This document shows positions 24,962 through 35,696 of a stretch of 64,000 nucleotides of DNA, one piece after another. The notes under the pieces were generated by a model. That model saw only the letters and a program-made list of their open reading frames with translations. It was not told the origin of the DNA and did no database searches. Location: the NCBI RefSeq assembly GCF_900111905.1, contig NZ_FOKM01000002.1:434001-498000 (forward strand), written 5' to 3'. This stretch comes from Rhizobium sp. NFR07. GTDB lineage: Bacteria > Pseudomonadota > Alphaproteobacteria > Rhizobiales > Rhizobiaceae. Both the position numbers and the translations under genes were made by a program. The stretch's first letter is position 1, and each line of letters opens with the position of its first letter.

Positions 24962-25939
24962 GTGGCCTATACGACGTCGCAGCCGCAGACCGGCGGCATC
25001 CTTTCCCGTCTCGGGTTCGGCGCGCGCGCGCGCAAGCCTGCCGCCCAGGCGGAAGAGATGAAGCGCGTGCAGTTCACGTCGCCGATCCTCCCTTATGTCT
25101 TCCTGTTTCCGCAGCTCGCGGTCATTGTCATCTTCTTCTACTGGCCATCGGTCCAGGCCTTGAGCTCGTCCTTCTATATAGAGGACCCGTTCGGCTTCGG
25201 CTCAACCTTCGTCGGCATGAGCAACTATACCGACGCGCTGTTCAGTTCCGAATATCAGTCGATCGCCCTGTTCACGGCAGTGTTTACCCTGCTCGTCACG
25301 TTCTTTTCGCTGGCGATCGGCATGCTGCTTGCGGTCAAGGCCGACCGGATCATCAAGGGCAGCTCGACCTACAAGACGCTGCTGATTGCAGTCTATGCCA
25401 TTGCCGCACCGGTCGCCGGCCTGATCGGCATGATGTTCTTCGACCAGCATATCGGCACCTTCGTCAAGATGATGTCCTATGTCGGCTGGAACATGCAGGT
25501 GGGCCTGAACTATTACGACACGGCCTTCGCCATGGTCGTCGTCGCGGTCTGGAAGCAGATCCCCTACAACTTCATCTTCCTGCTGTCGGGCCTGCAGAAT
25601 GTGCCGGTCTCGGTGCGCGAGGCGGCAACGATCGATTGCAGTTCCGGCCTCCGTCGTTTCTGGACCGTCACCTTGCCGCTGCTCGCGCCGACCGCCTTCT
25701 TCCTGCTGATCATCAACGTTACCTATGCGCTGTTCGATACGTTCGGCCTGATCGACGTGATGGTGAAGGACAAGCCGGCCAACAACCCGATCACGCTGGT
25801 CTACAAGGTCTATAACGACGGCTTCCGCGGCAACGATCTCGGCGGTTCTTCCGCTCAGTCCGTCATCCTGATGATCGTCGTCTTCGTTCTCACCATCTTC
25901 CAGTTCCGCTTCATCGAGCGGCGCGTCCATTATAATTGA
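24962..25939 (+). CDS. ugpA: sn-glycerol-3-phosphate ABC transporter permease
   Basis: UgpA (325 aa) is one of the two inner-membrane permeases of the Ugp importer. It begins with GTG at 24962 after AAAAGGGGAGTG and has six predicted helices, the first at about residues 42-62 (PYVFLFPQLAVIVIFFYWPS). The EAA loop that contacts the ATPase is VSVREAATIDCSSGLRRFWTV. It is followed 12 bases later by ugpE. Confidence 0.96.
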   Translation: MAYTTSQPQTGGILSRLGFGARARKPAAQAEEMKRVQFTSPILPYVFLFPQLAVIVIFFYWPSVQALSSSFYIEDPFGFGSTFVGMSNYTDALFSSEYQSIALFTAVFTLLVTFFSLAIGMLLAVKADRIIKGSSTYKTLLIAVYAIAAPVAGLIGMMFFDQHIGTFVKMMSYVGWNMQVGLNYYDTAFAMVVVAVWKQIPYNFIFLLSGLQNVPVSVREAATIDCSSGLRRFWTVTLPLLAPTAFFLLIINVTYALFDTFGLIDVMVKDKPANNPITLVYKVYNDGFRGNDLGGSSAQSVILMIVVFVLTIFQFRFIERRVHYN

Positions 25940-25951
25940 GAGGAGAGGACC

Positions 25952-26794
25952 ATGTATCGCACCCGGTTTTCCGATCACCTCGTCCTCATCCTCGGCGCGC
26001 TGTTTCTCTGCACGCCGGTCGTGGTGGCCTTCATGACCTCCACCCATACGGCCGCCGATATCCATATGAACGGCCTGTCGCTCTCCTGGGGCGGTCATTT
26101 CGTCGAGACCTATGAGAAGGTGCTGACCCAGAAGGGCGGCTTTACCGGTGAGATCACCGGCGCCCGCATGGTGATGAATTCGCTGATCCTCGGCATCGGC
26201 TTCGCGCTCGGCAAGATCGTGCTGTCGATGATGGCGGCCTATGCCATCGTCTATTTCCGCTTTCCCATGGCGACGCTCTCCTTCTGGGTAATCTTCACCA
26301 CGCTGCTCCTGCCCCTCGAAGTGCGCATCATGCCCTCCTATCAGGTCATGTCGGATCTCGGCCTCCTGAACAGCTATACGGGCCTGATCGTGCCGCTTCT
26401 TGCGTCTGCGACCGGCACCTTCTATTTCCGCCAGTTCTTCAAGTCGGTACCGGAAGAACTGCTGGAAGCGGCCCGCATCGATGGCGCCGGCCCGTTCAAG
26501 TTCTTCATCGACATCCTGATCCCGATCTCCCGCACCATGATCGCGGCGATCTTCATCATCATGTTCGTCTACGGCTGGAACCAGTATCTCTGGCCGATGC
26601 TGATGACGACCGATGAGCGCTTCTTCACCCTGATGCGCGGCATCAAATCCATCCTGCAGGTCTGGGTCGGCTCGCAGATCCCCGATTACAACGAGGCGTT
26701 CGCGCTGGCGGTTCTCGCCATGCTTCCGCCCGTGGCAATCGTGGTGATCTTCCAGAGCTGGTTCATCAAGGGCCTGACCGAAAGCGACAAGTAA
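25952..26794 (+). CDS. ugpE: sn-glycerol-3-phosphate ABC transporter permease
   Basis: UgpE (280 aa) is the second inner-membrane permease. Its EAA loop, [20 protein letters not shown], is textbook, and six membrane segments are predicted, starting with the N-terminal [30 protein letters not shown] precedes the ATG. It is transcribed with ugpA (12-base gap) and ugpC (11-base gap). Confidence 0.96.
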   Translation: MYRTRFSDHLVLILGALFLCTPVVVAFMTSTHTAADIHMNGLSLSWGGHFVETYEKVLTQKGGFTGEITGARMVMNSLILGIGFALGKIVLSMMAAYAIVYFRFPMATLSFWVIFTTLLLPLEVRIMPSYQVMSDLGLLNSYTGLIVPLLASATGTFYFRQFFKSVPEELLEAARIDGAGPFKFFIDILIPISRTMIAAIFIIMFVYGWNQYLWPMLMTTDERFFTLMRGIKSILQVWVGSQIPDYNEAFALAVLAMLPPVAIVVIFQSWFIKGLTESDK

Positions 26795-26805
26795 GGAACA
26801 AGACA

Positions 26806-27915
26806 ATGGCCGCGATCGACATCAGCAGCGTTGGCAAGATCTACAATGGCGGTGTCCGCGCCGTATCCGACATCAATCTCGATATTCGGGACGGAGAGTT
26901 CATCGTCCTCGTCGGCCCCTCCGGCTGCGGCAAGTCCACGCTGCTGCGCATGGTGGCCGGCCTTGAGGCGATTTCCGAAGGCAAGGTGAAGATCGGCGAC
27001 CGCGTGGTCAACGAGGTGGAACCGGCCGATCGCGACATCGCCATGGTCTTCCAGAACTACGCGCTCTACCCGCATATGTCGGTACGGCAGAACCTGGAAT
27101 ACGGGCTGAAGAACCGCAAGACGCCGAAGGCGGAGATCGACGAGCGCGTGGCGGAAGCCGCCCGCATGCTCGAGATCGCCCAGTATCTCGATCGCAAGCC
27201 GCGCGCCTTGTCCGGTGGCCAGCGCCAGCGCGTTGCCATGGGCCGCGCCATCGTGCGCAAGCCGGCCGTCTTCCTGTTCGACGAACCGCTGTCCAACCTC
27301 GATGCCAAGCTGCGCGTCTCCATGCGCGGCGAGATCAAGCGCCTGCAGCGCCGCCTCGGGACGACCTCGATCTACGTCACCCACGACCAGCTGGAGGCGA
27401 TGACGCTCGCCGATCGCCTCGTCGTGCTGAACGGCGGGAAAATCGAGCAGGTCGGCGCGCCGCTCGACGTCTACCACACCCCGGCCTCCACCTTCGTCGC
27501 AAGCTTTATCGGCTCGCCGGCTATGAACCTCGTCAAGGGTGAGATCCACGGCGACCGCCTGGCGATCGGCCCCGGCCTGCTCAGCCTCGCCGGTTTTGCT
27601 CCGGCCTCAGGTGCCGTCACGGTCGGCCTGCGCGCCGAGGACATGCGTCTGGTGCCTGCCGGCGACAACAGCCTGCCGTTCAAGGTGGAATATGCCGAGG
27701 AACTCGGCTCCCAGCGGCTCGTCCATGGTCTGATCGGAGATCAGCCGGTCACGGTGGCGGTTTCTTCCGAAGCCGAACTTGCATCGGAACTGCATCTGTC
27801 GATCGATCCTTCGCGTCTTCATTTCTTTGATGCCGAGAACGGCAAGCGGCTTGCTGGCAAAGCGCCGGCGGCAACGGCAGCTCCTGTGGCTGGAAAGATA
27901 CAGCCGGTGGCTTGA
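26806..27915 (+). CDS. ugpC: sn-glycerol-3-phosphate import ATP-binding protein
   Basis: UgpC (369 aa) powers the importer. It belongs to the MalK/UgpC/CUT1 ATPases: Walker [10 protein letters not shown] at residues 38-46, Q-loop [13 protein letters not shown], signature [17 protein letters not shown], Walker [14 protein letters not shown] and a switch histidine in [11 protein letters not shown]-terminal TOBE/regulatory domain follows from about residue 240. The last 20 or so residues ([18 protein letters not shown]) form a proline/alanine-rich tail. It ends the ugp operon. Confidence 0.96.
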   Translation: MAAIDISSVGKIYNGGVRAVSDINLDIRDGEFIVLVGPSGCGKSTLLRMVAGLEAISEGKVKIGDRVVNEVEPADRDIAMVFQNYALYPHMSVRQNLEYGLKNRKTPKAEIDERVAEAARMLEIAQYLDRKPRALSGGQRQRVAMGRAIVRKPAVFLFDEPLSNLDAKLRVSMRGEIKRLQRRLGTTSIYVTHDQLEAMTLADRLVVLNGGKIEQVGAPLDVYHTPASTFVASFIGSPAMNLVKGEIHGDRLAIGPGLLSLAGFAPASGAVTVGLRAEDMRLVPAGDNSLPFKVEYAEELGSQRLVHGLIGDQPVTVAVSSEAELASELHLSIDPSRLHFFDAENGKRLAGKAPAATAAPVAGKIQPVA

Positions 27916-28022
27916 CTGCCGTTATTGGCCGATCGCTAATATTTTAACGATCGCTTGAATGCTCTGGTGATTTCTTTCTGCTACATCCTGGCGAAACTGG
28001 ACTGGTTTCTCTTGAGGATAGT

Positions 28023-28535
28023 ATGAGCTGGCACATGATCGTTGCGGCGGCAGCCATGGCAGTGGGATATCGCGCGCGTGCACAGCACGTCATGCCTGCA
28101 CCTCAGCCTGTGCCCGTATTCGTCGGCGCCTGTCCGGACAGTATCGTGATGGAGCCACTTCCCATCGAACCGAGCTGGATCCTGTCTGGAGATCCCCAGG
28201 CGCGCTCGGGCGCCCACTCCAAGGCGGAAGATGGATGTGCCGTGACCGGAGTATGGGATTGCACGGCCGGCAGCTTCCGTTGGTATTTCGGCTGGGACGA
28301 AACGGTCGTCATCCTGGAAGGCGAGGTCCATGTGACCGCCGAGGATGGCACCGAGCGCGTGCTGCGAAAGGGCGACATCGGCTATTTCAAGGGCGGCACC
28401 TGGGCCACCTGGCATGTCGAAACCTATGTCCGCAAGATCGCCTTCCTGCGCAAGCCTTTCCCGTCACCGATCGTCGCCATGTTCCGCTTCAAGAAAGCGC
28501 TTCGGCCCAAACCTGCCCTCGGCCTCGCCGCCTGA
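28023..28535 (+). CDS. Cupin-domain protein (cupin_3 type)
   Basis: The 170-residue protein has a C-terminal beta-barrel with the cupin_3 pattern: SGAHSKAEDGCAVTGVWDCT, WYFGWDETVVILEGEVHVT, and RKGDIGYFKGGTWATWHVE. Only some of the usual metal-binding histidines remain, so its metal content is unclear. The N-terminus (MSWHMIVAAAAMAVGYRARA) could be a weak signal. Function unknown. It lies between ugpC and gshB, 107 bases after ugpC, with a repeated CGATCGCT motif upstream. Confidence 0.85.
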   Translation: MSWHMIVAAAAMAVGYRARAQHVMPAPQPVPVFVGACPDSIVMEPLPIEPSWILSGDPQARSGAHSKAEDGCAVTGVWDCTAGSFRWYFGWDETVVILEGEVHVTAEDGTERVLRKGDIGYFKGGTWATWHVETYVRKIAFLRKPFPSPIVAMFRFKKALRPKPALGLAA

Positions 28536-28638
28536 TCCGGCAGCCGCGTCGATCACGGCTCTGATTGCGCCGTCCGCATTGCTTTCGGCCGGCCCCTATC
28601 CTACATCAGGCGGGCATTTTTACCCGGGGGCATAAAAC

Positions 28639-29586
28639 ATGGCGCATGTTCGCAAGGTCGCAATTCAGATGGACCATATTTCCGGCATTAACATTGCCGG
28701 CGATTCCACCTTCGCAATGACCTTGGAGGCCCAGTCCCGCGGCTACGAGCTCTTCCATTATACGCCCGATCGCCTGAGCATGCGCGACGGCAAGATCTTC
28801 GCCGCGGTCGAGCCGCTGCAGGTCCGCGACATCAAGGGCGACCATTTCACGCTCGGGGAAAAGCAGCGTGTCGATCTCTCGCAGATGGATGTCGTGCTGC
28901 TGCGCCAGGACCCGCCCTTCGACATGGGCTATATCACCTCGACCCATCTTCTTGAGCGCATCCACCCGAAGACGCTCGTCGTCAACGACCCGGCCTGGGT
29001 GCGCAACTCGCCGGAAAAGATCTTCGTCACCGAGTTTGCCGACCTCATGCCGGCCACGCTGATCTCCCGCGACGTCACCGAAATCGCCGCCTTCCGCCAG
29101 GAAATGGGCGACATCATCCTGAAGCCGCTCTACGGCAATGGCGGCGCCGGCGTGTTCCACTCCACCCGCGACGACCGCAACTTCACCTCGCTGATCGAGA
29201 TGTTCAGCCAGATGTATCGCGGTGAGCCCTTTATCGCCCAGGCTTACCTGCCGGCCGTGCGCAAGGGCGACAAGCGCATCCTCCTGGTCAATGGCGAGCC
29301 CGTCGGCGCGATCAACCGCGTGCCGGCCGAAACCGACAGCCGCTCCAACATGCATGTCGGCGGCCGTGCCGAACCGACCGAGCTGACGACGCGCGAGAAG
29401 GAAATCTGCGCCCGCATCGGGCCTGCGCTGCGCGAGCGCGGCTTCATCTTCGTCGGCATCGACGTCATCGGCGACTACATGACGGAAATCAACGTCACCT
29501 CGCCGACCGGCATCCGCGAGGTGCAGAAATTTGGCGGCGCCGATGTCGCGAGCCTCATGTGGGATGCGATCGAAGCGAAGAACTGA
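28639..29586 (+). CDS. gshB: Glutathione synthetase
   Basis: GshB joins gamma-glutamylcysteine and glycine using ATP. The 315 residues match the family. The N-terminal [23 protein letters not shown]-grasp core [16 protein letters not shown], and [18 protein letters not shown] followed by [17 protein letters not shown] are the expected blocks. It is monocistronic: a clear terminator follows 24 bases later. Glutathione made here also supports the GST at 13972-14664. Confidence 0.97.
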   Translation: MAHVRKVAIQMDHISGINIAGDSTFAMTLEAQSRGYELFHYTPDRLSMRDGKIFAAVEPLQVRDIKGDHFTLGEKQRVDLSQMDVVLLRQDPPFDMGYITSTHLLERIHPKTLVVNDPAWVRNSPEKIFVTEFADLMPATLISRDVTEIAAFRQEMGDIILKPLYGNGGAGVFHSTRDDRNFTSLIEMFSQMYRGEPFIAQAYLPAVRKGDKRILLVNGEPVGAINRVPAETDSRSNMHVGGRAEPTELTTREKEICARIGPALRERGFIFVGIDVIGDYMTEINVTSPTGIREVQKFGGADVASLMWDAIEAKN

Positions 29587-29610
29587 GGCATAGAGATTTC
29601 GGACATACGG

Positions 29611-29637
29611 ATGGGCGCTTCCAGCGCCCATTTTTTT
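29611..29637 (+). terminator. Rho-independent terminator of gshB
   Basis: ATGGGCGCT (29611-29619) pairs perfectly with AGCGCCCAT (29623-29631) over a three-base loop and is followed by six more T's. It is the cleanest terminator in the window. Confidence 0.93.
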
Positions 29638-29763
29638 GTTCCATTTGTTCGATTTTTGTTCTTGTTTAAAATATGGCAATGTGTCAGCTTATGGTTGTGC
29701 TGGCGCGAAGGCAGGCCAAGGGGCAAGGCTGCGTTGCGGACATGATGTTTGGGAGCGGCTCGC

Positions 29764-31299
29764 ATGGTTTCACGCGTCAGTACCGTTGCATTCCAGGGTA
29801 TAGAAGGTGTGTCCGTCGATGTGCAGGTCATGGTCGGGCCGGGCAAGATGGGCATGCATATCGTCGGTCTGCCGGACAAGGCGGTGGCGGAAAGCCGCGA
29901 GCGGGTGCAGGCCGCCTTGCATGCCTCGGGGCTCGCCATGCCGCCGAAGAAGGTGACGGTCAATCTGGCCCCCGCTGACCTTCCCAAGGAAGGCTCGCAT
30001 TTCGACTTGGCGATTGCGCTTGGGCTGATGGCCGCACTCGGTGCGATCCCGGCAGATGCGATCGCGGACTATGTGGTGATCGGTGAACTGAACCTCGATG
30101 GCACGCTGGCGGCCGTGGCCGGCGCGCTTCCGGCGGCGATCAGCGCCAATGCGCTCGGCAAGGGGCTCATCTGCCCGGCAGACAGCGGACCGGAAGCGGC
30201 CTGGGCGGGACCGGATATCGATCTTCTGGCACCCCGTAGCCTGATCGGGCTCGCCAATCATTTTCGCGGCACGCAGGTCATGTCCCGGCCGCAGCCGGCG
30301 ATCCGTGCTTTGCCCGCCAATCTGCCGGATCTCGCCGAGATCAAGGGTCAGGAAAGCGCCAAGCGGGCGCTGGAGGTCGCAGCTGCCGGCGGCCATAACC
30401 TCCTGATGGTCGGCCCGCCGGGATCCGGCAAGTCCATGCTGGCGGCAAGACTGCCGTCCATCCTCCCGCCGCTTTCGGCTGCCGAACTGCTGGAAGTCTC
30501 GATGATCCATTCGATCGCCGGACAATTGTCCGGCGGGAAGCTGTCGGATCGGCGGCCTTATCGCGCGCCGCACCACTCGGCCACCATGGCAGCGCTCGTT
30601 GGCGGTGGCCTGCGCGCTCGGCCTGGTGAAGCCTCGCTCTCCCATCACGGCGTGCTGTTTCTCGACGAGTTTCCCGAGTTTTCGCCGCAGGTGCTGGATG
30701 CACTGCGCCAGCCGCTGGAGACCGGCGAATGCGTCATCGCGCGCGCCAACCATCGTGTTTCCTATCCGGCCAATATCCAGCTCGTCGCGGCCATGAACCC
30801 CTGCCGCTGCGGCATGGCAGGGGAACCGGGGCATTCTTGCGCGAAGGGGCCGCGCTGTGCTGCCGACTATCAGGGTCGCATCTCCGCACCGCTGATGGAC
30901 CGCATCGATATTCGCATCGACGTGCCGGCGGTATCGGCGAGCGATCTCATCCGCCCCGCACCGGCGGAAAGCAGTGCCGATGTCGCCCGCCGGGTTTTTG
31001 CCGCGCGGGAATTGCAGCGGGATCGCTATGAAATGGCTGAGGCGCGTGGCTCGCTCACCAATGCGCGGTGCTCGACGGCGATGATCGAGCGCTTCGCCGA
31101 GCCCGACCCATCCGGCCTGCAATTGCTGCGGGATGCGGCGGAAAAACTGAAATTCTCCGCCCGCGGCTATCATCGCGTGCTGAAGGTGGCACGCACACTG
31201 GCGGACCTCGACGGCAAGCCGACCGTCGGCCGTCTGCATCTCGCCGAGGCGATCTCCTATCGCATGGCGAGCGAGCGGCTGGCGATTGCCGCTGCGTGA
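29764..31299 (+). CDS. comM: YifB/ComM-family Mg-chelatase-like AAA+ ATPase
   Basis: I start at the ATG at 29764 (MVSRVSTVAFQGIEGVSVDV), preceded by GGGAGCGG, giving 511 residues. The N-terminal Lon-protease-like fold (VGLPDKAVAESRERVQAAL) is followed by the AAA+ core: Walker A GPPGSGKSMLAARLP, Walker B GVLFLDEFPEF, and a cysteine-rich CRCGMAGEPGHSCAKGP region. ComM is a hexameric branch-migration helicase that aids integration of DNA in natural transformation, and it is widespread even in non-competent species. It converges on cysK. Confidence 0.94.
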   Translation: MVSRVSTVAFQGIEGVSVDVQVMVGPGKMGMHIVGLPDKAVAESRERVQAALHASGLAMPPKKVTVNLAPADLPKEGSHFDLAIALGLMAALGAIPADAIADYVVIGELNLDGTLAAVAGALPAAISANALGKGLICPADSGPEAAWAGPDIDLLAPRSLIGLANHFRGTQVMSRPQPAIRALPANLPDLAEIKGQESAKRALEVAAAGGHNLLMVGPPGSGKSMLAARLPSILPPLSAAELLEVSMIHSIAGQLSGGKLSDRRPYRAPHHSATMAALVGGGLRARPGEASLSHHGVLFLDEFPEFSPQVLDALRQPLETGECVIARANHRVSYPANIQLVAAMNPCRCGMAGEPGHSCAKGPRCAADYQGRISAPLMDRIDIRIDVPAVSASDLIRPAPAESSADVARRVFAARELQRDRYEMAEARGSLTNARCSTAMIERFAEPDPSGLQLLRDAAEKLKFSARGYHRVLKVARTLADLDGKPTVGRLHLAEAISYRMASERLAIAAA

Positions 31300-31374
31300 G
31301 GGTCTGCTTGGGGAGCCCGGTCGGTATTATCCGCCCGGGCTGAGAGGTCGCCGTAGCGGCCCGCCTTGATTAGC

Positions 31375-32343
31375 TTATTCGCCCAGACCGTCGAACAGCG
31401 CGGTCGAAAGATAACGCTCGGCAAAGGAGGGGATGATCACAACGATGGTCTTGCCGGCATTTTCCGGGCGGCTGCCCACTTCGATCGCTGCGGTGAGAGC
31501 GGCGCCTGAGGAAATGCCCACCGGCACGCCTTCGAGCCGGGCGACGAGCCGTGCCATATCCATGGACTGGGGAGCGCTGACGGTGACGATCTCGTCATAG
31601 ACATGCGTATCGAGGATTTTTGGCGCAAAGCCGGCGCCGATACCCTGGATCTTGTGAGGACCCGGCTCACCACCGGAAAGGACCGGGGATTCTTCCGGCT
31701 CGACGGCGATCACCTTGAGGCCGGGCTTGCGGGCCTTCAGCACCTGGCCCGCGCCGGTTATCGTGCCGCCGGTACCGATGCCGGCAACGAGGATGTCGAT
31801 CGCCCCATCCGTATCGTTCCAGATCTCTTCCGCCGTCGTCTTGCGGTGGATTTCCGGGTTGGCCGGGTTTTCGAACTGCTGCGGAATGATGGCGTCAGGC
31901 AGCGAAGCGGCCAATTCCTCGGCCTTGGCGATCGCGCCCTTCATCCCTTTCGGGCCTTCGGTCAGTACCAGTTCGGCTCCGAGCAGGGCCAGCATCTTGC
32001 GGCGCTCGACCGACATCGTCTCGGGCATGGTCAGGATCAGCTTGTAGCCCTTGGCGGCGGCGGCAAAGGCAAGTGCGATCCCGGTATTGCCGGATGTCGG
32101 CTCGACCAGTGTCGACTTGCCGGGCGTGATCTTGCCCTGTGCCTCGAGGCTCTCGATCATGGCAACGCCGATACGGTCCTTCACCGAGGCGATCGGGTTG
32201 AAGAACTCGAGCTTGGCCAGGAGATTGGCCTTTATACCCTTTTCCTTCGCCAGCTTGTCGAGCCGCACGATCGGTGTATCGCCGATCGTCTCCGTGATCG
32301 ACGCATAGACCTTGCCGCGTCCGGGTTTCTTCGTGTCCGTCAT
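31375..32343 (-). CDS. cysK: Cysteine synthase A (O-acetylserine sulfhydrylase)
   Basis: CysK makes cysteine from O-acetylserine and sulfide. I start at the ATG at 32343 ([21 protein letters not shown]) after GGGAGACGGTC; 322 residues is normal. The PLP lysine lies in [15 protein letters not shown], the substrate loop is [15 protein letters not shown], and the PLP-phosphate loop [12 protein letters not shown] follows. It is a single gene, converging on comM from the right. A CysE-binding partner is not in this window. Confidence 0.96.
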   Translation of the reverse strand: MTDTKKPGRGKVYASITETIGDTPIVRLDKLAKEKGIKANLLAKLEFFNPIASVKDRIGVAMIESLEAQGKITPGKSTLVEPTSGNTGIALAFAAAAKGYKLILTMPETMSVERRKMLALLGAELVLTEGPKGMKGAIAKAEELAASLPDAIIPQQFENPANPEIHRKTTAEEIWNDTDGAIDILVAGIGTGGTITGAGQVLKARKPGLKVIAVEPEESPVLSGGEPGPHKIQGIGAGFAPKILDTHVYDEIVTVSAPQSMDMARLVARLEGVPVGISSGAALTAAIEVGSRPENAGKTIVVIIPSFAERYLSTALFDGLGE

Positions 32344-32539
32344 GACCGTCTCCCTTGGGAATGCCTTTGTTCTTGTCGGGAGAATAGGGCTGCGCTCACC
32401 CGATGACCAGAGCGTCATCTTTGCGCGGGCACCCGGGATTTGGCGAAAACGGTTGCAAAGGAAACTGCCCGGCCTGGTCGCGGCGGTTCAGCCAGCCCAA
32501 GCCGTTTTCGGCAGCGGGAAAGCAGGATGGAGGACGGCG

Positions 32540-33010
32540 TCAGACGCCGGTGGAACCGAAGCCGCCGGCGCCGCGCGTAGTCTCGGTGGTCTCGGTGATT
32601 TCGGCAATCCGCACCTGCGTCACCGGTGCTACCACCATCTGGGCGATGCGCATGCCGCGGGTAATGACAAAATCCTCTTCGCCGAGATTGACGAGCAGCA
32701 CCTTCACTTCGCCGCGATAGTCGCTGTCGATCGTGCCGGGCGTGTTGAGGCAGGTAATACCGTGCTTGAAGGCAAGGCCGGAGCGCGGACGGATCTGTGC
32801 TTCGAAGCCAACTGGGATCTCGAAGATAAAGCCGGTCGGTACCAGCGCCCGCTTGCCTGGCGCGATCGTCAACGGCTCGCCCTCGGTGACCGCGGCCCTG
32901 ATATCCATTCCCGCCGCCCCCGCCGTCTCATAGGCAGGCAGATCGAGGTCACGGCCATTGGCCAGGCGGACGAGATTGAGCATGGGGGCGGTGGTCGGAT
33001 GTGCGTTCAT
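32540..33010 (-). CDS. dut: Deoxyuridine triphosphatase (dUTPase)
   Basis: Dut cuts dUTP to dUMP and PPi, protecting DNA from uracil and feeding thymidylate synthesis. The frame is open far upstream, but the ATG at 33010 ([16 protein letters not shown]) gives 156 residues with all five family motifs: [50 protein letters not shown] and [10 protein letters not shown]. In many relatives dut follows coaBC; here it stands alone between cysK and prfC, divergent from prfC with 99 bases between the starts. Confidence 0.97.
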   Translation of the reverse strand: MNAHPTTAPMLNLVRLANGRDLDLPAYETAGAAGMDIRAAVTEGEPLTIAPGKRALVPTGFIFEIPVGFEAQIRPRSGLAFKHGITCLNTPGTIDSDYRGEVKVLLVNLGEEDFVITRGMRIAQMVVAPVTQVRIAEITETTETTRGAGGFGSTGV

Positions 33011-33109
33011 GGGCGCATTAGCCCGTCCGGGCAGCTCAGGGTCAAACACGAATTGAAAGTTATCCACTAAGTCGTTAGATACGCGGCAACTCGAAGGATT
33101 GTTGCTGAC

Positions 33110-34693
33110 ATGGCCGAAACACTGGCAGAGGCGGTTTCCCGCCGCCGCACATTTGCGATCATCGCCCACCCCGATGCAGGTAAGACGACGCTCACCGAAA
33201 AGCTGCTGCTGTTCGGCGGTGCCATTCAGCTTGCCGGCGAGGTCAAGGCCAAGAAGGATCGCATCCAGACCCGCTCTGACTGGATGAAGATCGAGCGTGA
33301 GCGCGGTATCTCCGTCGTCACCTCGGTCATGACCTTCGAATATGAAGGCAATGTCTTCAATATTCTCGATACGCCCGGCCACGAGGACTTCGCGGACGAT
33401 ACCTACCGCACGCTGACGGCGGTGGATGCGGCCGTCATGGTCATCGATGCCGCCAAGGGCATCGAGCCGCGGACGCTGAAACTGTTCGAAGTCTGCCGCA
33501 TGCGCGACATCCCGATCATCACCTTCGTCAACAAGATGGACCGCGAAAGCCGAGATATCTTCGAGGTTCTTGACGAGGTCGAGGAGAAGCTGGCGCTCGA
33601 TACCGCTCCGGTCACTTGGCCGATCGGCCGATCCAAGAGCTTCTGCGGCTCTTATAATCTGGCCGAAAACACGGTGCGTGGTTCGGATACGGAAGTGGTG
33701 CCGACCAAGGTCAATGGTCCGCAGGCCGTCGCTGATCGCCTGCCCGAAAACGAGCGCAGCGCCTTCGTCGACGAACTGGAGCTCGCAATCGAAGCCTGCC
33801 GTCCGTTCGATCGTCAGGCGTTTCTCGAGGGTCATATGACGCCGGTCTTCTTCGGCTCGGCCCTGCGCAATTTCGGCGTTCGTGATCTCATCAACGCGCT
33901 CGGCGATTTCGCGCCGCCGCCGCGCGACCAGGTTGCCGATATAAGAACCGTGCATGCCGCAGAGGACAAGATGACGGCCTTCGTCTTCAAGATCCAGGCG
34001 AACATGGACCCGAACCACCGCGACCGCATCGCCTTCGCCCGCATCTGCTCCGGCAAGCTGGAGCGCGGCATGAAGGCGCGCCTGGCGCGCACCGGCAAGC
34101 AGCTCGGCCTCACCGCGCCGCAATTCTTCTTCGCCTCGCAGCGCCAGTTGGCTGACACTGCCTTTGCCGGTGATGTCGTCGGCATCCCGAACCATGGCAC
34201 GCTTCGCATCGGTGACACCTTGACCGAAGGCGAGGCGCTGGTCTTCCAGGGCGTGCCGAACTTCTCGCCGGAAATCCTGCGCCGTGTCCGTCTCGGCGAC
34301 GCGATGAAGGCGAAGAAGCTCAAGGAAGCCCTGCAGCAGATGGCGGAAGAGGGCGTCGTCCAGCTCTTCCAGCCGGAAGACGGCTCGCCCGCCATCGTCG
34401 GCGTTGTCGGCGCGCTGCAGCTCGACGTGCTGAAGGAACGCCTGTCGGCCGAATACTCGCTGCCGGTCACGTTCGAAATGTCGCGCTTCTCGGTCTGCCG
34501 CTGGGTGTCGTCGGACAACAAGGCGGATCTGGAAAAGTTCGTCACCGTCAAGCGCGGCGATATCGCCCGCGATCTCGACGGCGATCCGGTCTTCCTGGCG
34601 CAGGATGCCTTCTCGCTGCGTTACGAAGCGGAACGCTATCCGTCGATCAAGATGGCGGCCATCAAGGAATATCACGTCGCGAAAGCGGCGTGA
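33110..34693 (+). CDS. prfC: Peptide chain release factor 3
   Basis: RF3 is a GTPase that removes RF1/RF2 from terminated ribosomes. The 527-residue protein is complete: G1 [18 protein letters not shown]2 region [15 protein letters not shown]3 LDTPGHEDF and G4 FVNKMD, with the following EF-G-like domains. The start [20 protein letters not shown] is normal. The last 32 bases overlap the end of the convergent small gene on the minus strand. Confidence 0.97.
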   Translation: MAETLAEAVSRRRTFAIIAHPDAGKTTLTEKLLLFGGAIQLAGEVKAKKDRIQTRSDWMKIERERGISVVTSVMTFEYEGNVFNILDTPGHEDFADDTYRTLTAVDAAVMVIDAAKGIEPRTLKLFEVCRMRDIPIITFVNKMDRESRDIFEVLDEVEEKLALDTAPVTWPIGRSKSFCGSYNLAENTVRGSDTEVVPTKVNGPQAVADRLPENERSAFVDELELAIEACRPFDRQAFLEGHMTPVFFGSALRNFGVRDLINALGDFAPPPRDQVADIRTVHAAEDKMTAFVFKIQANMDPNHRDRIAFARICSGKLERGMKARLARTGKQLGLTAPQFFFASQRQLADTAFAGDVVGIPNHGTLRIGDTLTEGEALVFQGVPNFSPEILRRVRLGDAMKAKKLKEALQQMAEEGVVQLFQPEDGSPAIVGVVGALQLDVLKERLSAEYSLPVTFEMSRFSVCRWVSSDNKADLEKFVTVKRGDIARDLDGDPVFLAQDAFSLRYEAERYPSIKMAAIKEYHVAKAA

Positions 34694-35057
34694 CTGACCA
34701 GCGGATCTGGATTGTCGGCTCGATTTGAATAATCAGGTCGGGCAAACTTGCTTCGTCGTCAAACGAGGCCTGGAGCCAACTTGTCTTTTGTTCAGAGACG
34801 AGACGAAGGGCTGACAATCGGTCCATGTCGATCGTGAAGAGCTGCTCATCGCCGTGACTGAGTGTCAGGGCGATGTATCGCCATAACGTGCTGAAAGTCA
34901 GAAGGAGTTCGCACCTGCTCACCTGTGGGCAGCGGAAGACATAGGTGAAAGCCCCGAAGAACTCGTCGACTTCGGGCTGAATACCAAATTTGGCAAGCAT
35001 CTCAGTTTCACTCGGAAAACTCGACCGGGGCATCTCGCTGGGTGGTGAACTCATCAT
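34662..35057 (-). CDS. Hypothetical protein downstream of yigZ
   Basis: The 131-residue frame begins with an ATG at 35057, eight bases after the yigZ stop, so it can be cotranscribed. It contains no motif I recognise. Composition is soluble and mixed, with two cysteine positions ([16 protein letters not shown]) and a [20 protein letters not shown] segment that looks like a real folded core. It overlaps the convergent prfC gene by 32 bases at the 3' end. Plausible as a real gene but unproven. Confidence 0.55.
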   Translation of the reverse strand: MMSSPPSEMPRSSFPSETEMLAKFGIQPEVDEFFGAFTYVFRCPQVSRCELLLTFSTLWRYIALTLSHGDEQLFTIDMDRLSALRLVSEQKTSWLQASFDDEASLPDLIIQIEPTIQIRWSVTPLSRRDIP

Positions 35058-35065
35058 CTATTCTT

Positions 35066-35650
35066 TCAATCGAATTTCAGCTCCGCTCGACCGCTAGTCA
35101 GGTCGGTGACCAGTTGCGACACCGCGCCGACCTCTGCCTCCGGTATGCGGAGCGTCAGGTCGGCGCCGGTCGCGGTGAACTGTTCCTCGGCGATCGTCAG
35201 GTCGTTCACGGACAGAAGCCTGGCCTTCACCCGCGCAAGATCGGAAAATTCCACGCTCACCATGCCCTCGATGGTCGGCTTCAGCTCCACCATCGGCGCG
35301 GCCTTAAGGCAGGCCGCCGCCGTGCCGCCATAGGCGCGCACCAGCCCGCCGCTGCCCAGCAATATGCCGCCGAACCAGCGGGTAACGATCACCACGACAT
35401 GGTCGAGCGATTGTCCGTCGATCGCGGCAAGGATCGGCTTGCCCGCCGTGCCGCTCGGTTCACCGTCATCGGAAAAGCGATAGGCCGCGCCGATCCGCCA
35501 TGCCCAGCAATTGTGATTGGCGCCGTCATCGCCATGGGCAGCGATCGCAGCCTTCGCCTCCTCCTCGGTCTCGATGGGAAGCGCGATCGCCAGGAAACGG
35601 CTCTTCTTGACGATCTGCTCGAATGTGGCGGCTTGCGTAAGCTGGAACAT
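35066..35650 (-). CDS. yigZ: YigZ/IMPACT family protein
   Basis: The 194-residue protein has the IMPACT N-domain: FEQIVKKSRFLAIALPIETE, then DDGEPSGTAGKPILAAIDG, and VVIVTRWFGGILLGSGGLVRAYG, plus a C-terminal ferredoxin-like domain (about residues 135-194). Related proteins modulate translation under stress in eukaryotes; the bacterial role is not settled. The small hypothetical gene follows after eight bases, and the dehydratase gene lies 46 bases upstream on the same strand. Confidence 0.93.
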   Translation of the reverse strand: MFQLTQAATFEQIVKKSRFLAIALPIETEEEAKAAIAAHGDDGANHNCWAWRIGAAYRFSDDGEPSGTAGKPILAAIDGQSLDHVVVIVTRWFGGILLGSGGLVRAYGGTAAACLKAAPMVELKPTIEGMVSVEFSDLARVKARLLSVNDLTIAEEQFTATGADLTLRIPEAEVGAVSQLVTDLTSGRAELKFD

Positions 35651-35696
35651 GGCCGAGCCTTATCGCCCGCAGGGCAGGGCAGCGAGGGAAGCGGCC

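Noticed and set aside
25202-26806. 534-codon minus-strand frame over ugpA and ugpE
   Set aside because: Asp/His/Glu-rich shadow of two membrane protein genes.
31314-31341. AGCCCGG/CCGGGCT stem between comM and cysK as a terminator
   Set aside because: The loop is 14 bases and there is no U-run on either strand, so evidence is too weak.
33011-34675. Long minus-strand extension upstream of dut
   Set aside because: Antisense to prfC; the true dut starts at 33010 with the normal length and all motifs.
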